A stretch of 22,362 nucleotides of DNA from an uncultured Clostridia bacterium (GCA_937898625.1 CALEJF010000039.1:1-22362); one strand, 5' to 3'; shown: positions 15,443-22,218, numbered from the stretch's first letter. Notes: generated from the sequence alone by a model not told the origin. Made by a program: numbers and translations.

Positions 15443-15856
15443 ATGGTTAAAGAAGTAATTCATGACCCGATTTTGTTAGCGATGAAATCGGAAAAGGCTA
15501 CAATTGAAGATTTGCATGTGGCACAGGATTTGCTTGACACTCTCACTGCCAATGCTGATGGTTGTGTTGGTATGGCTGCGAATATGATTGGTGTACATAA
15601 ACGCATTATATGTTTTGATGATAATGGTAAGTATATTATCATGTTCAATCCTGAAATTATTAAGAAATCAGAGCCTTACGAAACTGAAGAGGGATGCCTT
15701 TCATTGCTTGGCGGTCCCCGTAAGTGTAAGCGTTATAAGAGCATAAAAGTGCAGTGGCAGACAGTTGAATTCCAAACGCGAATCAAAACCTTCACCGGTT
15801 GGACAGCACAAATAATTCAGCATGAAATCGACCATTGTGATGGTACCTTAATTTAA
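15443..15856 (+). CDS. def: Peptide deformylase-like protein with altered motif I
   Basis: A 137-aa member of the deformylase family, which removes formyl from N-terminal Met. Motif II EGCLS has the metal-binding Cys85, and motif III QHEIDH has His127, Glu128 and His131, so the metal site is intact. Motif I, normally GxGxAAxQ, reads CVGMAANM here: the first Gly is Cys41 and the catalytic Gln is Met48. I recall this GMAANM form from a clostridial subgroup, so it may be a functional subfamily with altered catalysis. The ribosome site (GGTGGAGA) is rather far from ATG 15443. The gene follows CBASS and runs 10 bases before the YaiI gene. It is shorter than housekeeping Def (~150-170 aa). Confidence 0.85.
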   Translation: MVKEVIHDPILLAMKSEKATIEDLHVAQDLLDTLTANADGCVGMAANMIGVHKRIICFDDNGKYIIMFNPEIIKKSEPYETEEGCLSLLGGPRKCKRYKSIKVQWQTVEFQTRIKTFTGWTAQIIQHEIDHCDGTLI

Positions 15857-15866
15857 TGGTGATGCT

Positions 15867-16316
15867 ATGAGAATAATAATTGATGCTGATGCGTGTCCAG
15901 TTGTAGATATTACTGTCAATGTGGCTAAAGAGCATGGGCTTGAATGTATCATTGTCTGCGACAATACCCATACTATTGAACGGGATGGTGCTACAACTAT
16001 TGTCGTTGATAAGGGAGCAGATTCTGCCGATTGTCGCATTGTTAATATCATCGAAAAAGGTGATGTGGTTGTTACACAGGATTACGGACTTGCTACACTT
16101 GTGCTTGGCAAGGGTGGTAAGGCGCTTAATCAAAACGGACTCATTTATACTGATAGCAATATAGAAAATCCCCTTTTCACCCGTCATATAGGCAAAAAGG
16201 AGCGTATGGCAGGTAAAAGGACAAAGGGTCCGAAAAAGAGAACAGCACAAAACGATGCAGATTTTTTGAAGGCGCTGTTAATATGCCTTGACCATTGTGA
16301 TGGGGTATTAATATAG
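15867..16316 (+). CDS. YaiI/YqxD family protein (DUF188)
   Basis: 149 aa. The start MRIIIDADACPVVD is the hallmark of the family; IIVCDN, VDKGADSAD, GDVVVTQDYGLA and KRTKGPKKRT follow in canonical order. The fold is PIN/NYN-like with conserved aspartates (IDADACP, GADSAD, TQDYGLA), so a nuclease activity is plausible, but the biological role is not established. The gene lies 10 bases after the deformylase. Its last residues DHCDGVLI nearly repeat the deformylase's DHCDGTLI, with the shared DNA string GACCATTGTGATGG. Confidence 0.9.
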   Translation: MRIIIDADACPVVDITVNVAKEHGLECIIVCDNTHTIERDGATTIVVDKGADSADCRIVNIIEKGDVVVTQDYGLATLVLGKGGKALNQNGLIYTDSNIENPLFTRHIGKKERMAGKRTKGPKKRTAQNDADFLKALLICLDHCDGVLI

Positions 16317-16347
16317 TCAAGATTTTGTGTTTCAAAAGGGAGATAAT

Positions 16348-16971
16348 ATGTTAAACAGGTATTTTAATGCAGATGGCAATATTGATTTTCTTTATGCGAA
16401 TATATCAGTAAAAAACATACATTTTGCTTTAATATCATTAGACCATATTCTTTATAGGAACGATTTTGATATTGGCATTTATCATGATGAACACACATAT
16501 TATTTTTTTCATATTCAAAGTCTATTAACTGCTTGTGGTAATATTTCTAATGTGTTTTACAATCATGGTAGGTTTGGCGGGAAAGAAGCTACTAAACGTA
16601 GTCAACGACTTCGTGGTATTTTTAATATAAAAAAGGCACAGTATCCACTAATTTTTCAAAAAGAAGCACGCAATACGAACGAACATTTTGATGAGAGATA
16701 CGAGGAGTTTAGAGGTCGTGTGGGTGATTATAATTTGTTGGATGAAAATACAACACCGCATATGCGAGAAGTAATAATAAATAAACCACACTTAAGAACT
16801 TATGATAAAGAAAATGGAGTGTATCATACATACAATCACAAGTTAGAACCAATATCATATAATCTTTATCAATTACACGAAGAACTGCACAGAATGTTGG
16901 TTGCGATTGAGGCTAATCCTGTTTTTGAATCTGCTTGGGTTGATACGATGCCAAATGAAGAACTTATTTAG
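16348..16971 (+). CDS. Unknown protein with HEPN-like RNTNEH motif
   Basis: A 207-aa protein starting at ATG 16348 behind AAGGGAG; the in-frame GTG at 16327 is upstream of that site. The first ~130 residues look all-helical. RNTNEHFDERYEEF (108-121) has the Arg-Asn-x3-His signature of HEPN ribonucleases, in the expected place near the end of a helical bundle. The C-terminal part is charged, with EISYN-like and HEELHRMLVAIEA helices. I do not recognise the family with certainty. It stands alone, followed by a terminator. A function as an RNase toxin or immunity effector is an inference from motif and neighbourhood only. Confidence 0.6.
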   Translation: MLNRYFNADGNIDFLYANISVKNIHFALISLDHILYRNDFDIGIYHDEHTYYFFHIQSLLTACGNISNVFYNHGRFGGKEATKRSQRLRGIFNIKKAQYPLIFQKEARNTNEHFDERYEEFRGRVGDYNLLDENTTPHMREVIINKPHLRTYDKENGVYHTYNHKLEPISYNLYQLHEELHRMLVAIEANPVFESAWVDTMPNEELI

Positions 16972-16984
16972 TGTTTACTTTTAT

Positions 16985-17025
16985 AGGACTACTCAAAATG
17001 GGTGGTCCTATTTTGTTCTTATTTT
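16985..17025 (+). terminator. Terminator after the HEPN-like gene
   Basis: AGGACTACTC (16985-16994) pairs with GGGTGGTCCT (17000-17009), including G-U pairs, and ATTTTGTTCTTATTTTGT follows. Confidence 0.7.
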
Positions 17026-17048
17026 GTACCATTGAACAAAGAAGCTGG

Positions 17049-17077
17049 TTGCGGGATTAATTGGTAAGTGATATAAT
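17049..17077 (+). promoter_or_regulatory. Promoter of the PD-(D/E)XK two-gene operon
   Basis: The extended -10 TGATATAAT ends at 17077, and TTGCGG lies at 17049-17054 with 17 bases between the hexamers. GAGGGGA and ATG 17102 follow. Confidence 0.65.
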
Positions 17078-17101
17078 AAAAACAGAAACGAGGGGATAGA
17101 T

Positions 17102-17683
17102 ATGACTGGTAATGAAATGTTTACTTTTAACGATGAAACTGCTGGATTTACTCTTGCTGATTTTTGGCAGTTTGAATATTCCAATGTGTATAACCTTCAA
17201 GAAGTTATAGCAGAATTCATTGTTGCAAAGGCTTTGGGAATGAGAGAAGCACACAATGTAGATTATTGGACATTGTATGATATTAAATACAGAAACCAAC
17301 GCATTGAAGTGAAACAATCATCATACTATCATCCTTGGAATGAAAATGGCAATATATCAGAGCAGAGGACTTTTGGTATTACAAAAGCTAACAGTAACTA
17401 CGAAAACGATGATTGTGAAAATAAATTTGAAAGACAAAATGATATATATGTATTTTGCTTGAATACTGGTAGAACAAAAGAAACTGCCTATCCGCTTAAT
17501 TTGAATAACTGGGATTTTTATATTATTTCAACTGATTTTATCAATGATAATTGTAAAAATAACAAGACTATTTCATTGGGACGCATACGTGGTTTTGGAT
17601 TCAAAGCATTGAAATTCGATGAAATTAAAAGTGAAATCGATTCTATAATTGACCGAAAGGAGTCAGCAAATGAACTTAAATAA
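17102..17683 (+). CDS. PD-(D/E)XK nuclease-like protein
   Basis: 193 aa. FTLADFWQFEYSNVYNL opens the protein, then the helix EVIAEFIVAKALG with Glu38, then WTLYDIKYRNQRIEVKQSSYY with Asp60 and Glu69-x-Lys71: a complete E...D...ExK nuclease core as in Holliday-junction resolvase or restriction folds. Length and motif order match small restriction endonuclease-like proteins that I recall being annotated only as hypothetical. The gene overlaps the next one by 14 bases, showing translational coupling. There is no methyltransferase in this operon, so if it restricts DNA, self-protection must come from elsewhere. Confidence 0.75.
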   Translation: MTGNEMFTFNDETAGFTLADFWQFEYSNVYNLQEVIAEFIVAKALGMREAHNVDYWTLYDIKYRNQRIEVKQSSYYHPWNENGNISEQRTFGITKANSNYENDDCENKFERQNDIYVFCLNTGRTKETAYPLNLNNWDFYIISTDFINDNCKNNKTISLGRIRGFGFKALKFDEIKSEIDSIIDRKESANELK

Positions 17684-18770
17684 TTTACATGAATTGATAA
17701 ACAGATATGAAGATAATTTTTATATGGTGAATAACGATGACCACAGAGAAATTTTTAAATGGAAAGCAATTAAAAAATTTCAGGATGTTTGGTTTTCAAA
17801 AGATGCTGCCACAATGAATTTTGCCGAACTGTTCAATAAAGCAAAAAGTGAATTTTCAGTTCTTGTAGATAACAAAATGGTTTCCCCTGCAAATGGTGTA
17901 GTAAAAATTGCTGAAAAGAAACCTGATGAAGTTAAAAAGCTTTTCGCGGATGTTTTGTTTGCTGATGATGGAAGAAATCTCAACTCCCGTCAGAATCATA
18001 TTGACGAATTTCTTGTAGGCATGGAAAAACTTCGTGAACACACCTTCCCAAATTCGTGGAAATATAAGCAGAACAGACACTCTGCATCTTGCTATCTTGT
18101 TATGGTAAAGCCCGAAGAAAACTTCATTTATAAGTACAAGCCTGTTGAAACTTTTGCACAATATGTTGAGTTTGGTAAGAATATTGGTTCAGGCGAAGCT
18201 TTCAAATTAGAGCATTATTATGAATTGGGCGAAATTGTTGTAAAAGCTTTAAAAGAGCATCCAACCTTGTTAGAAAAACATTTTGCATTGATTGATGATG
18301 AACATTATCGTGATGAAAGCTTACATACATTAGCCTTTGATGTCATCTATTGTTGTGATTCTTACAATTTCTATAACGGACTTGTACATAAGGCGAAAGC
18401 AGAGTCTGTAAAAGCGTATAAACTCGAAGAGTTACGCCTGAAAGAAGAAATGGAAAAGCAGGCAGAGATTGATAGTTTGAATGAACAAATTCGTGAACTT
18501 GAAATGAGAGCAGAACCGTATGCAAACATATCGCTGTTGAATGTTCAAGTATCAATGCGCGGTCTCGGTAATGGTATTGTAATCAATCAAAATGAAAATA
18601 GGGTTACAGTTCAGTTTGAAAGTTGCACTAAGGATTATTGCATCAGCAGAAAATACTTTGTGAGACCAGTATTTGAAGACAATGAAGAAATCCTTGACGC
18701 ATTTACTGAATATGAAAAGATTTTAAGTGAAATAAAAACGCTGAAAAATAGAATAAAAGCAATAAAATAA
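17670..18770 (+). CDS. Unknown protein, partner of the PD-(D/E)XK gene; resembles N-terminal part of McrB-like proteins
   Basis: 366 aa from ATG 17670, with AAAGGAG 8 bases upstream. Residues ~20-190 show a pattern I associate with the domain preceding the AAA module in some McrB-like proteins: FKWKAIKKFQDVW, then DEVKKLFADVLF, RQNHIDEF, CYLVMVKPEENFIYKYKP and YYELGEIV. No AAA motifs are present. A coiled coil follows (~247-290, rich in Glu/Lys/Leu), then a small beta element, GNGIVINQNENRVTVQFE (~303-320), and a final helix. The likely role is target recognition or scaffolding for the coupled nuclease. The assignment is from memory and not verified. A strong terminator closes the operon. Confidence 0.6.
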   Translation: MNLNNLHELINRYEDNFYMVNNDDHREIFKWKAIKKFQDVWFSKDAATMNFAELFNKAKSEFSVLVDNKMVSPANGVVKIAEKKPDEVKKLFADVLFADDGRNLNSRQNHIDEFLVGMEKLREHTFPNSWKYKQNRHSASCYLVMVKPEENFIYKYKPVETFAQYVEFGKNIGSGEAFKLEHYYELGEIVVKALKEHPTLLEKHFALIDDEHYRDESLHTLAFDVIYCCDSYNFYNGLVHKAKAESVKAYKLEELRLKEEMEKQAEIDSLNEQIRELEMRAEPYANISLLNVQVSMRGLGNGIVINQNENRVTVQFESCTKDYCISRKYFVRPVFEDNEEILDAFTEYEKILSEIKTLKNRIKAIK

Positions 18771-18777
18771 ATGACAA

Positions 18778-18825
18778 AACACCTATGAGGTTGGGAGTGA
18801 AACCAACTTCATAGGTGTTCTTTTG
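18778..18825 (+). terminator. Strong terminator ending the defence island
   Basis: A 17-bp stem joins AACACCTATGAGGTTGG (18778-18794) and CCAACTTCATAGGTGTT (18803-18819) with one G-U/A-C position. TCTTTTG follows. Confidence 0.85.
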
Positions 18826-18876
18826 TGAAAGGTGAAATTCAATGTTGTTGTAGTTTACAGTGCAACAGGTGTTGCG

Positions 18877-19362
18877 TTATTCTTCGTTAGGGTCGAGGAA
18901 TTCTACTGTGAGAGTCCATTTGTCGTCAAATGGGCTGTGAGTACCGAAACCACCATAAAAATCTCTGACAAGTGGGAGCGTTTCAAGTGTTGATGCATCC
19001 CAATTTTTAAGTTCATCTTCAGTTGCATTTTCAAGTCCGAGGAACTTAAGAGCACCTTTATCACGTTCAGCAACTAACTTGTTGATTTCAGCAGGGTCAA
19101 CCGGCACAATGCCTTCGCATTTGCACACAAATTTATTCCCTGCGGTGATGAAATCATCAATGATTTTTGTCTCAATTTCCTCACGGATTTCAGCAAGTGT
19201 ATCTGCTAATTCTTCAACTGAATTCAGCGGAATGTTATTCCTAACAGCGTTGTTATAAATCTTGCTGACTTCAAAAGAAACAATTCTTCTACAATTAAAA
19301 CACTCGGCAGGTTCACCGTCGTTGTAATCAATAGCGACATACAAATCAATAAGCATCTTCAT
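18877..19362 (-). CDS. Hypothetical protein
   Basis: 161 aa, acidic. The N-terminal region LIDLYVAIDYNDG contains a Cys pair (CFNC near 21-24), followed by a helical stretch with many Glu (~50-72) and a second Cys pair (CKC near 80-82); together these could bind a metal. The C-terminus, LTVEFLDPNEE, is acidic. I do not recognise the family. GAGGAGGTGG precedes ATG 19362. The start overlaps the preceding 59-aa gene by 17 bases, so it is the last gene of a three-gene minus-strand operon. Confidence 0.65.
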   Translation of the reverse strand: MKMLIDLYVAIDYNDGEPAECFNCRRIVSFEVSKIYNNAVRNNIPLNSVEELADTLAEIREEIETKIIDDFITAGNKFVCKCEGIVPVDPAEINKLVAERDKGALKFLGLENATEDELKNWDASTLETLPLVRDFYGGFGTHSPFDDKWTLTVEFLDPNEE

Positions 19363-19525
19363 CCACCTCCTCTCTATCGGGTTTTGGGTTTTTCACTTTT
19401 TTCAAGTAAGCATCGTAATGCTTTTTCGCTTCTTTTATTGCCATCTCAATATCTTTTTCAGAAAAGCCTTCGTCCTTGAGTTTTTCAGCAACTGAATTGA
19501 CAATATCATCGCTTGTAATTTTCAT
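19346..19525 (-). CDS. Small hypothetical protein, 59 aa
   Basis: ATG at 19525 is preceded by AAAGGA at good spacing, and the frame ends at the TGA at 19346-19348, inside the next gene. The product begins MKITSDDIVNSVAEKLKDEG and continues with FSEKDIEMAIKEAKKHYDAY, a helical charged peptide with no known domain. Overlap with its neighbour and a 23-base gap from the upstream gene support it as a real gene. Confidence 0.6.
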   Translation of the reverse strand: MKITSDDIVNSVAEKLKDEGFSEKDIEMAIKEAKKHYDAYLKKVKNPKPDREEVDEDAY

Positions 19526-19548
19526 TGTAACAATCCTTTCAGTTGAAC

Positions 19549-19881
19549 TTATTCATCATCTTCTGATTTTGCTACGGGGTGTTCATACTCAAGAAACTCT
19601 TTTTTTATTGTTTCTAAAGCTTCTTCAGGGGGAACATGCCCCATAAACACATTTACGAGTTGATAATGAATGAGTTCTTTTTTTGAAGGTCGTTTGGGCT
19701 CATCACATTTCGCATCGTAATCTAAATCACTGTCGATTTGTGTAGGGACATAATAGCCGTTATCTAGGTAAGCCACTTTAGTCATAAAATCAACAGCATC
19801 ATCAGAAAGCCAAAAATCTTTGACTTTGGGTACGATTGCATTTATTGCTTCTTTCGACATATAAGCGTGTTTTCCATTCAT
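19549..19881 (-). CDS. Hypothetical protein, 110 aa
   Basis: Starts MNGKHAYMSKEAINAIVPKV behind AAAGGAGG, a strong ribosome site. The middle is acidic (QIDSDLDYDAKCDE) and the C-terminus has a helix, PPEEALETIKKEFLEYE. No family recognised. First gene of the small minus-strand operon 19881-18877; such sets of small acidic proteins are common on plasmids, phages and conjugative elements, but that is an impression, not proof. Confidence 0.65.
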   Translation of the reverse strand: MNGKHAYMSKEAINAIVPKVKDFWLSDDAVDFMTKVAYLDNGYYVPTQIDSDLDYDAKCDEPKRPSKKELIHYQLVNVFMGHVPPEEALETIKKEFLEYEHPVAKSEDDE

Positions 19882-19916
19882 TTGACATACCTCCTTTCTT
19901 AAAAGTATTTATGAAA

Positions 19917-19985
19917 ACAAAAAAACCGGGCATCCAAGAATAGAACTATAGCGGGGGTGCTATAATTCGATTCCTGAATGACCGG
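19917..19985 (-). terminator. Long hairpin with poly-U tail
   Basis: Two 27-base arms (19926-19952 and 19959-19985) match at 22 of 27 positions around a 6-base GGGGGT loop. On the minus strand the hairpin ends in CCGG followed by TTTTTTTG. It would terminate the zinc-ribbon gene transcript upstream of the three-gene operon. The stem is much longer than usual for a terminator. It is not a tRNA: no T-arm or anticodon arm fits. Confidence 0.7.
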
Positions 19986-20038
19986 CCATTTGCAATCACG
20001 ACACAATGCGGATGCGTTGCACGGACCTATCCAGTCTG

Positions 20039-20233
20039 TTACATATTTATAATTTTTCTATATTGGATTACTCCCGGTGGGGGAACTTTAGTAGATAAAT
20101 TAAGTAAAATTATTTTTCCACAGTGATTGCATTTCAACCGGATAGTTGAGTCGGACGGTGAAAGCAGGTCAACCACTCTTTTGGAACATACAGGGCAAAA
20201 AAGACTTATAGGATATTTTTCTTTTGTCAACAT
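20039..20233 (-). CDS. Small Cys-rich zinc-ribbon protein (KTR-like)
   Basis: 64 aa. SLFCPVCSKR and LKCNHCGKIILLNL give two CxxC knuckles about 20 residues apart, a zinc ribbon. The spacing and the 'CPVC ... C..C ... I.LN' pattern resemble the Cys-rich KTR proteins common near conjugative transposons. AGGAGGTTGA precedes ATG 20233. The upstream region has a consensus sigma-A promoter and a LexA-like box. Function unknown, probably nucleic acid or protein binding. Confidence 0.6.
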   Translation of the reverse strand: MLTKEKYPISLFCPVCSKRVVDLLSPSDSTIRLKCNHCGKIILLNLSTKVPPPGVIQYRKIINM

Positions 20234-20256
20234 TCAACCTCCTAAAATTATTGAAA

Positions 20257-20270
20257 CGAACATTTGTTCT
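20257..20270 (-). promoter_or_regulatory. LexA-like operator (SOS box)
   Basis: On the minus strand AGAACAAATGTTCG differs at one base from CGAAC-N4-GTTCG, the Gram-positive LexA/DinR box core. It sits about ten bases past the -10, where a repressor would block transcription start of the zinc-ribbon gene. An overlapping extra half-site (CGAAC) lies next to it. Confidence 0.5.
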
Positions 20271-20280
20271 GTTCGAAATT

Positions 20281-20309
20281 ATTATATATTAGTGCATATC
20301 AAATGTCAA
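20281..20309 (-). promoter_or_regulatory. Consensus sigma-A promoter of the zinc-ribbon gene
   Basis: TTGACA (20309-20304) and TATAAT (20286-20281) are both perfect, with 17 bases between them. Such strength suggests the gene is normally held off by a repressor, consistent with the adjacent box. Confidence 0.8.
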
Positions 20310-20389
20310 TAGGTTTTTTACAATTTTTTATGTTATAGTCCATAAAAACGGACAGATTAAAAAATATTATAAAACAGTGAAAATATAAC

Positions 20390-20418
20390 TTGACATTTAT
20401 GCTTTTCAGAGTGATATA
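20390..20418 (+). promoter_or_regulatory. Promoter of the DUF6809-like gene
   Basis: TTGACA at 20390-20395 and GATATA at 20413-20418, 17 bases apart, with AAAGGAGG and ATG 20444 downstream. Confidence 0.55.
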
Positions 20419-20443
20419 TATACACGCTGAAAGGAGGTCTTTT

Positions 20444-20731
20444 ATGACGACAATTGAAAATTTGTACTATGGAAACATTGTCCCTGCGGAAAAGGGTATC
20501 AAGCGAGGGAGTGAGTATTCCAAACTGTTGAACCTTGCTGCACGGAATGAAGAAAAGTTATCTGCCACGTTGACGAAAGAGCAGAAAATTCTGTTTGAAA
20601 AGTACAAGGAGTGTTGTATGGATATGTATGGCATTGCAGAACTTGAAGCGTTTGTGTCAGGGGTGAAATTAGGGGTGAAAATCATTGTTGAAACTTACAC
20701 CGACAGTTCACAAAATTTTAAAGAGATATAG
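20444..20731 (+). CDS. DUF6809-like small protein
   Basis: 95 aa from ATG 20444 behind GAAAGGAGG; an earlier in-frame ATG at 20390 lies on the promoter. The sequence IENLYYGNIVPAEK, then SEYSKLLNLAARNEEKL and ELEAFVSGVKLGVKII, is a pattern I know from a widespread small clostridial family of unknown function. It is usually cytoplasmic and helical and is often on mobile elements. The gene stands alone and ends at a terminator. Confidence 0.75.
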   Translation: MTTIENLYYGNIVPAEKGIKRGSEYSKLLNLAARNEEKLSATLTKEQKILFEKYKECCMDMYGIAELEAFVSGVKLGVKIIVETYTDSSQNFKEI

Positions 20732-20768
20732 GGGAAAAGTGTAAAAGCAAAGCGTTAATAAAACATCA

Positions 20769-20800
20769 GGCAGTGCACGAGAATGCACTGCCCTTTGGTT
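20769..20800. terminator. Bidirectional hairpin between convergent genes
   Basis: GGCAGTGCA (20769-20777) and TGCACTGCC (20784-20792) form a perfect 9-bp stem between the DUF6809-like gene and the acetyltransferase gene. CTTTGGTTGTT follows on the plus strand and a T-rich run on the minus strand. Confidence 0.65.
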
Positions 20801-20805
20801 GTTCA

Positions 20806-21432
20806 TTAGAAAATTTGTCCCGGAAGTTTCAGCTTTTCTTTAGGTGGGAATTGTTTGTCAAATTCTTCTGCTTCATCTTCGTTTACAAAGTATCCCTGTG
20901 GTGGAGCATATTCGCCTGTGATACCATCGAGATAGCCTTTTTTCAGTTCTTTACAAAGGAAGAATGAAGCATCTGCACCTTCAGGTAAATCGTGATAACG
21001 GATGCCAAATTCGCTGGCATAGGTAAAACCACTTTTTCCATAGAAATCAATGTTACCTTCAAAACAGATTGCACCGAATCCCATTTCTGTTGCTTTTTCC
21101 AGAGAATAGTCAAGCAGAATTTTACCATAACCCTGACGTTTGAGTTCATTAGCAATACAGATAGGACCCATTGTTATGATAGGAATATCTCTGCCATCAT
21201 CGGCTTGGATAACAGCATTCATAAACATATTTTGTCCTATGATTTTGCCGTCCTTTTCCATAACAAAGTCAAGTTCGGGAATGAATGCATCATCATTACG
21301 AAGTTGGTTGAGTACATAGTGCTCAATACAACCGGGACGATACACATTCCAAAATGATTCCCTTACAAGATTTTCAACTTCTCTGTGTTCTTCTTTTCTT
21401 TCTGAACGGATAATATAGTCATTTTTATTCAT
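20806..21432 (-). CDS. GNAT family N-acetyltransferase
   Basis: 208 aa. The acetyl-CoA-binding motif A is MGPICIANELKRQGYGKILL (~88-107) with Arg99-Gln-Gly-Tyr-Gly; the motif B region, FEGNIDFYGKSGF, is also present. It transfers acetyl from acetyl-CoA to an amine; the substrate is not evident. The N-terminal FWNVYRPGCIEHYVLNQLR segment is typical of a clostridial subgroup. A long leader with a short upstream ORF and alternative hairpins suggests inducible translation, as seen for some antibiotic-resistance genes. AGGAGG precedes ATG 21432. Confidence 0.9.
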   Translation of the reverse strand: MNKNDYIIRSERKEEHREVENLVRESFWNVYRPGCIEHYVLNQLRNDDAFIPELDFVMEKDGKIIGQNMFMNAVIQADDGRDIPIITMGPICIANELKRQGYGKILLDYSLEKATEMGFGAICFEGNIDFYGKSGFTYASEFGIRYHDLPEGADASFFLCKELKKGYLDGITGEYAPPQGYFVNEDEAEEFDKQFPPKEKLKLPGQIF

Positions 21433-21439
21433 TGTTTTT

Positions 21440-21516
21440 CCTCCTGAAAATTGTTGACTTCAATATTGGGAGGTTGGTGTGATTGTATTACCAAACCTCC
21501 CGGTTAGGATACAATC
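21440..21516 (-). promoter_or_regulatory. Candidate translational attenuator of the acetyltransferase gene
   Basis: On the minus strand, stem A pairs GATTGTAT (21516-21509) with ATACAATC (21488-21481). Stem B pairs GGGAGGTTTGGT (21501-21490) with ACCAACCTCCC (21478-21468). A and B interlock, so they should exclude each other. If B is not formed, its CCTCC is free to pair with the AGGAGG ribosome site (21445-21440). The 5' arm of A lies in the end of a short leader ORF. Confidence 0.45.
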
Positions 21517-21542
21517 TCCAATGATACGATTGTCTTTCTCAA
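21504..21542 (-). CDS. Short leader peptide ORF, 12 aa
   Basis: AAAGGAG (21557-21551) is 8 bases before a TTG start at 21542; the frame reads MRKTIVSLEIVS and ends in TAA at 21504. It ends inside stem A of the proposed attenuator, the position expected for a ribosome-sensing leader peptide. Non-ATG start and tiny size keep this uncertain. Confidence 0.35.
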   Translation of the reverse strand: MRKTIVSLEIVS

Positions 21543-21622
21543 AAAGCAATCTCCTTTAAAATAATATTTATAATCAAACCCGAAGGCAAGATTAACTCGA
21601 TAAATTAAAATTTACTAAAATA

Positions 21623-21652
21623 ATTATACCACTCACATAAATAAAAAAGCAA
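21623..21652 (-). promoter_or_regulatory. Promoter of the acetyltransferase gene
   Basis: TTGCTT (21652-21647) and TATAAT (21628-21623), spacing 18. The -35 lies in the terminator stem of the preceding gene, giving a fused terminator-promoter unit. The ~180-base leader is unusually long. Confidence 0.55.
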
Positions 21653-21670
21653 CAGCGAAATACTGTTGCT
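21643..21670 (-). terminator. Terminator of the P-loop kinase-like gene
   Basis: AGCAACAG (21648-21655) pairs with CTGTTGCT (21663-21670); TTTTTT follows on the minus strand. The stem begins in the stop codon of the gene. Near-identical to the element at 22242-22266. Confidence 0.75.
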
Positions 21671-22185
21671 TACAAATCTATATCAATTTCATATTTATCA
21701 TCAATGAGGATGTAGTTCACATTATGCTGTTGTGCAAGGTTTAGCATTTCTGAATTACCTGATAACACATTTTCCATAGTACACCATTCATCATCCAAAC
21801 GATTTTCTATAGTGTTGGCGTATTTCTTTATGTCAGAAAAATGATTCTTTATATAATTTTCACTCATTATGAGGCAGTAATATTTTATGTTGTCGAGATA
21901 ATCATTCTCAAAATCTTTTGCCCAATCAAAAGGAATATAGCAACCCTCAATAACTAAATTCTGTTTGTTTTCAATGGCTGTTTTAATCACTTCACGAACG
22001 ATAGGCCATAAATATTCAGTTAGTTTTTCATCATCACTCATCGGTGTAAGGTCTGTGTTGCCACTGCGGATTAATCCCATCTTCAAATGGTCGATTGACA
22101 GATAGGGATATTTGTATCTTTCAAGCAGTCTTTGAGCAAGTGCAGTCTTACCCACATGTGATGTGCCTGTAATTATAATAATCAT
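21670..22185 (-). CDS. P-loop kinase-like ATPase
   Basis: 171 aa. The Walker A motif GTSHVGKT (7-14) is at the very N-terminus, as in small nucleotide or antibiotic kinases; YLSIDHLKMGLIRSG (~28-42) looks like a substrate/lid Asp region and LVIEGCYIPFDW (~77-88) has a Walker B-like Glu. It probably phosphorylates a small molecule or nucleotide; the substrate is unknown. ATG 22185 has AGGTG upstream. It is monocistronic between two copies of the AGCAACAG hairpin. Confidence 0.75.
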   Translation of the reverse strand: MIIIITGTSHVGKTALAQRLLERYKYPYLSIDHLKMGLIRSGNTDLTPMSDDEKLTEYLWPIVREVIKTAIENKQNLVIEGCYIPFDWAKDFENDYLDNIKYYCLIMSENYIKNHFSDIKKYANTIENRLDDEWCTMENVLSGNSEMLNLAQQHNVNYILIDDKYEIDIDL

Positions 22186-22218
22186 TTTTTACACCTGTAA
22201 ATTTTATTAACTGAAATA

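Noticed and set aside
19926..19990. Possible tRNA (ends near GGCCA and contains TTCGATT)
   Set aside because: The segment folds into one long hairpin; no T-stem, anticodon stem or 7-bp acceptor pairing fits a cloverleaf on either strand.
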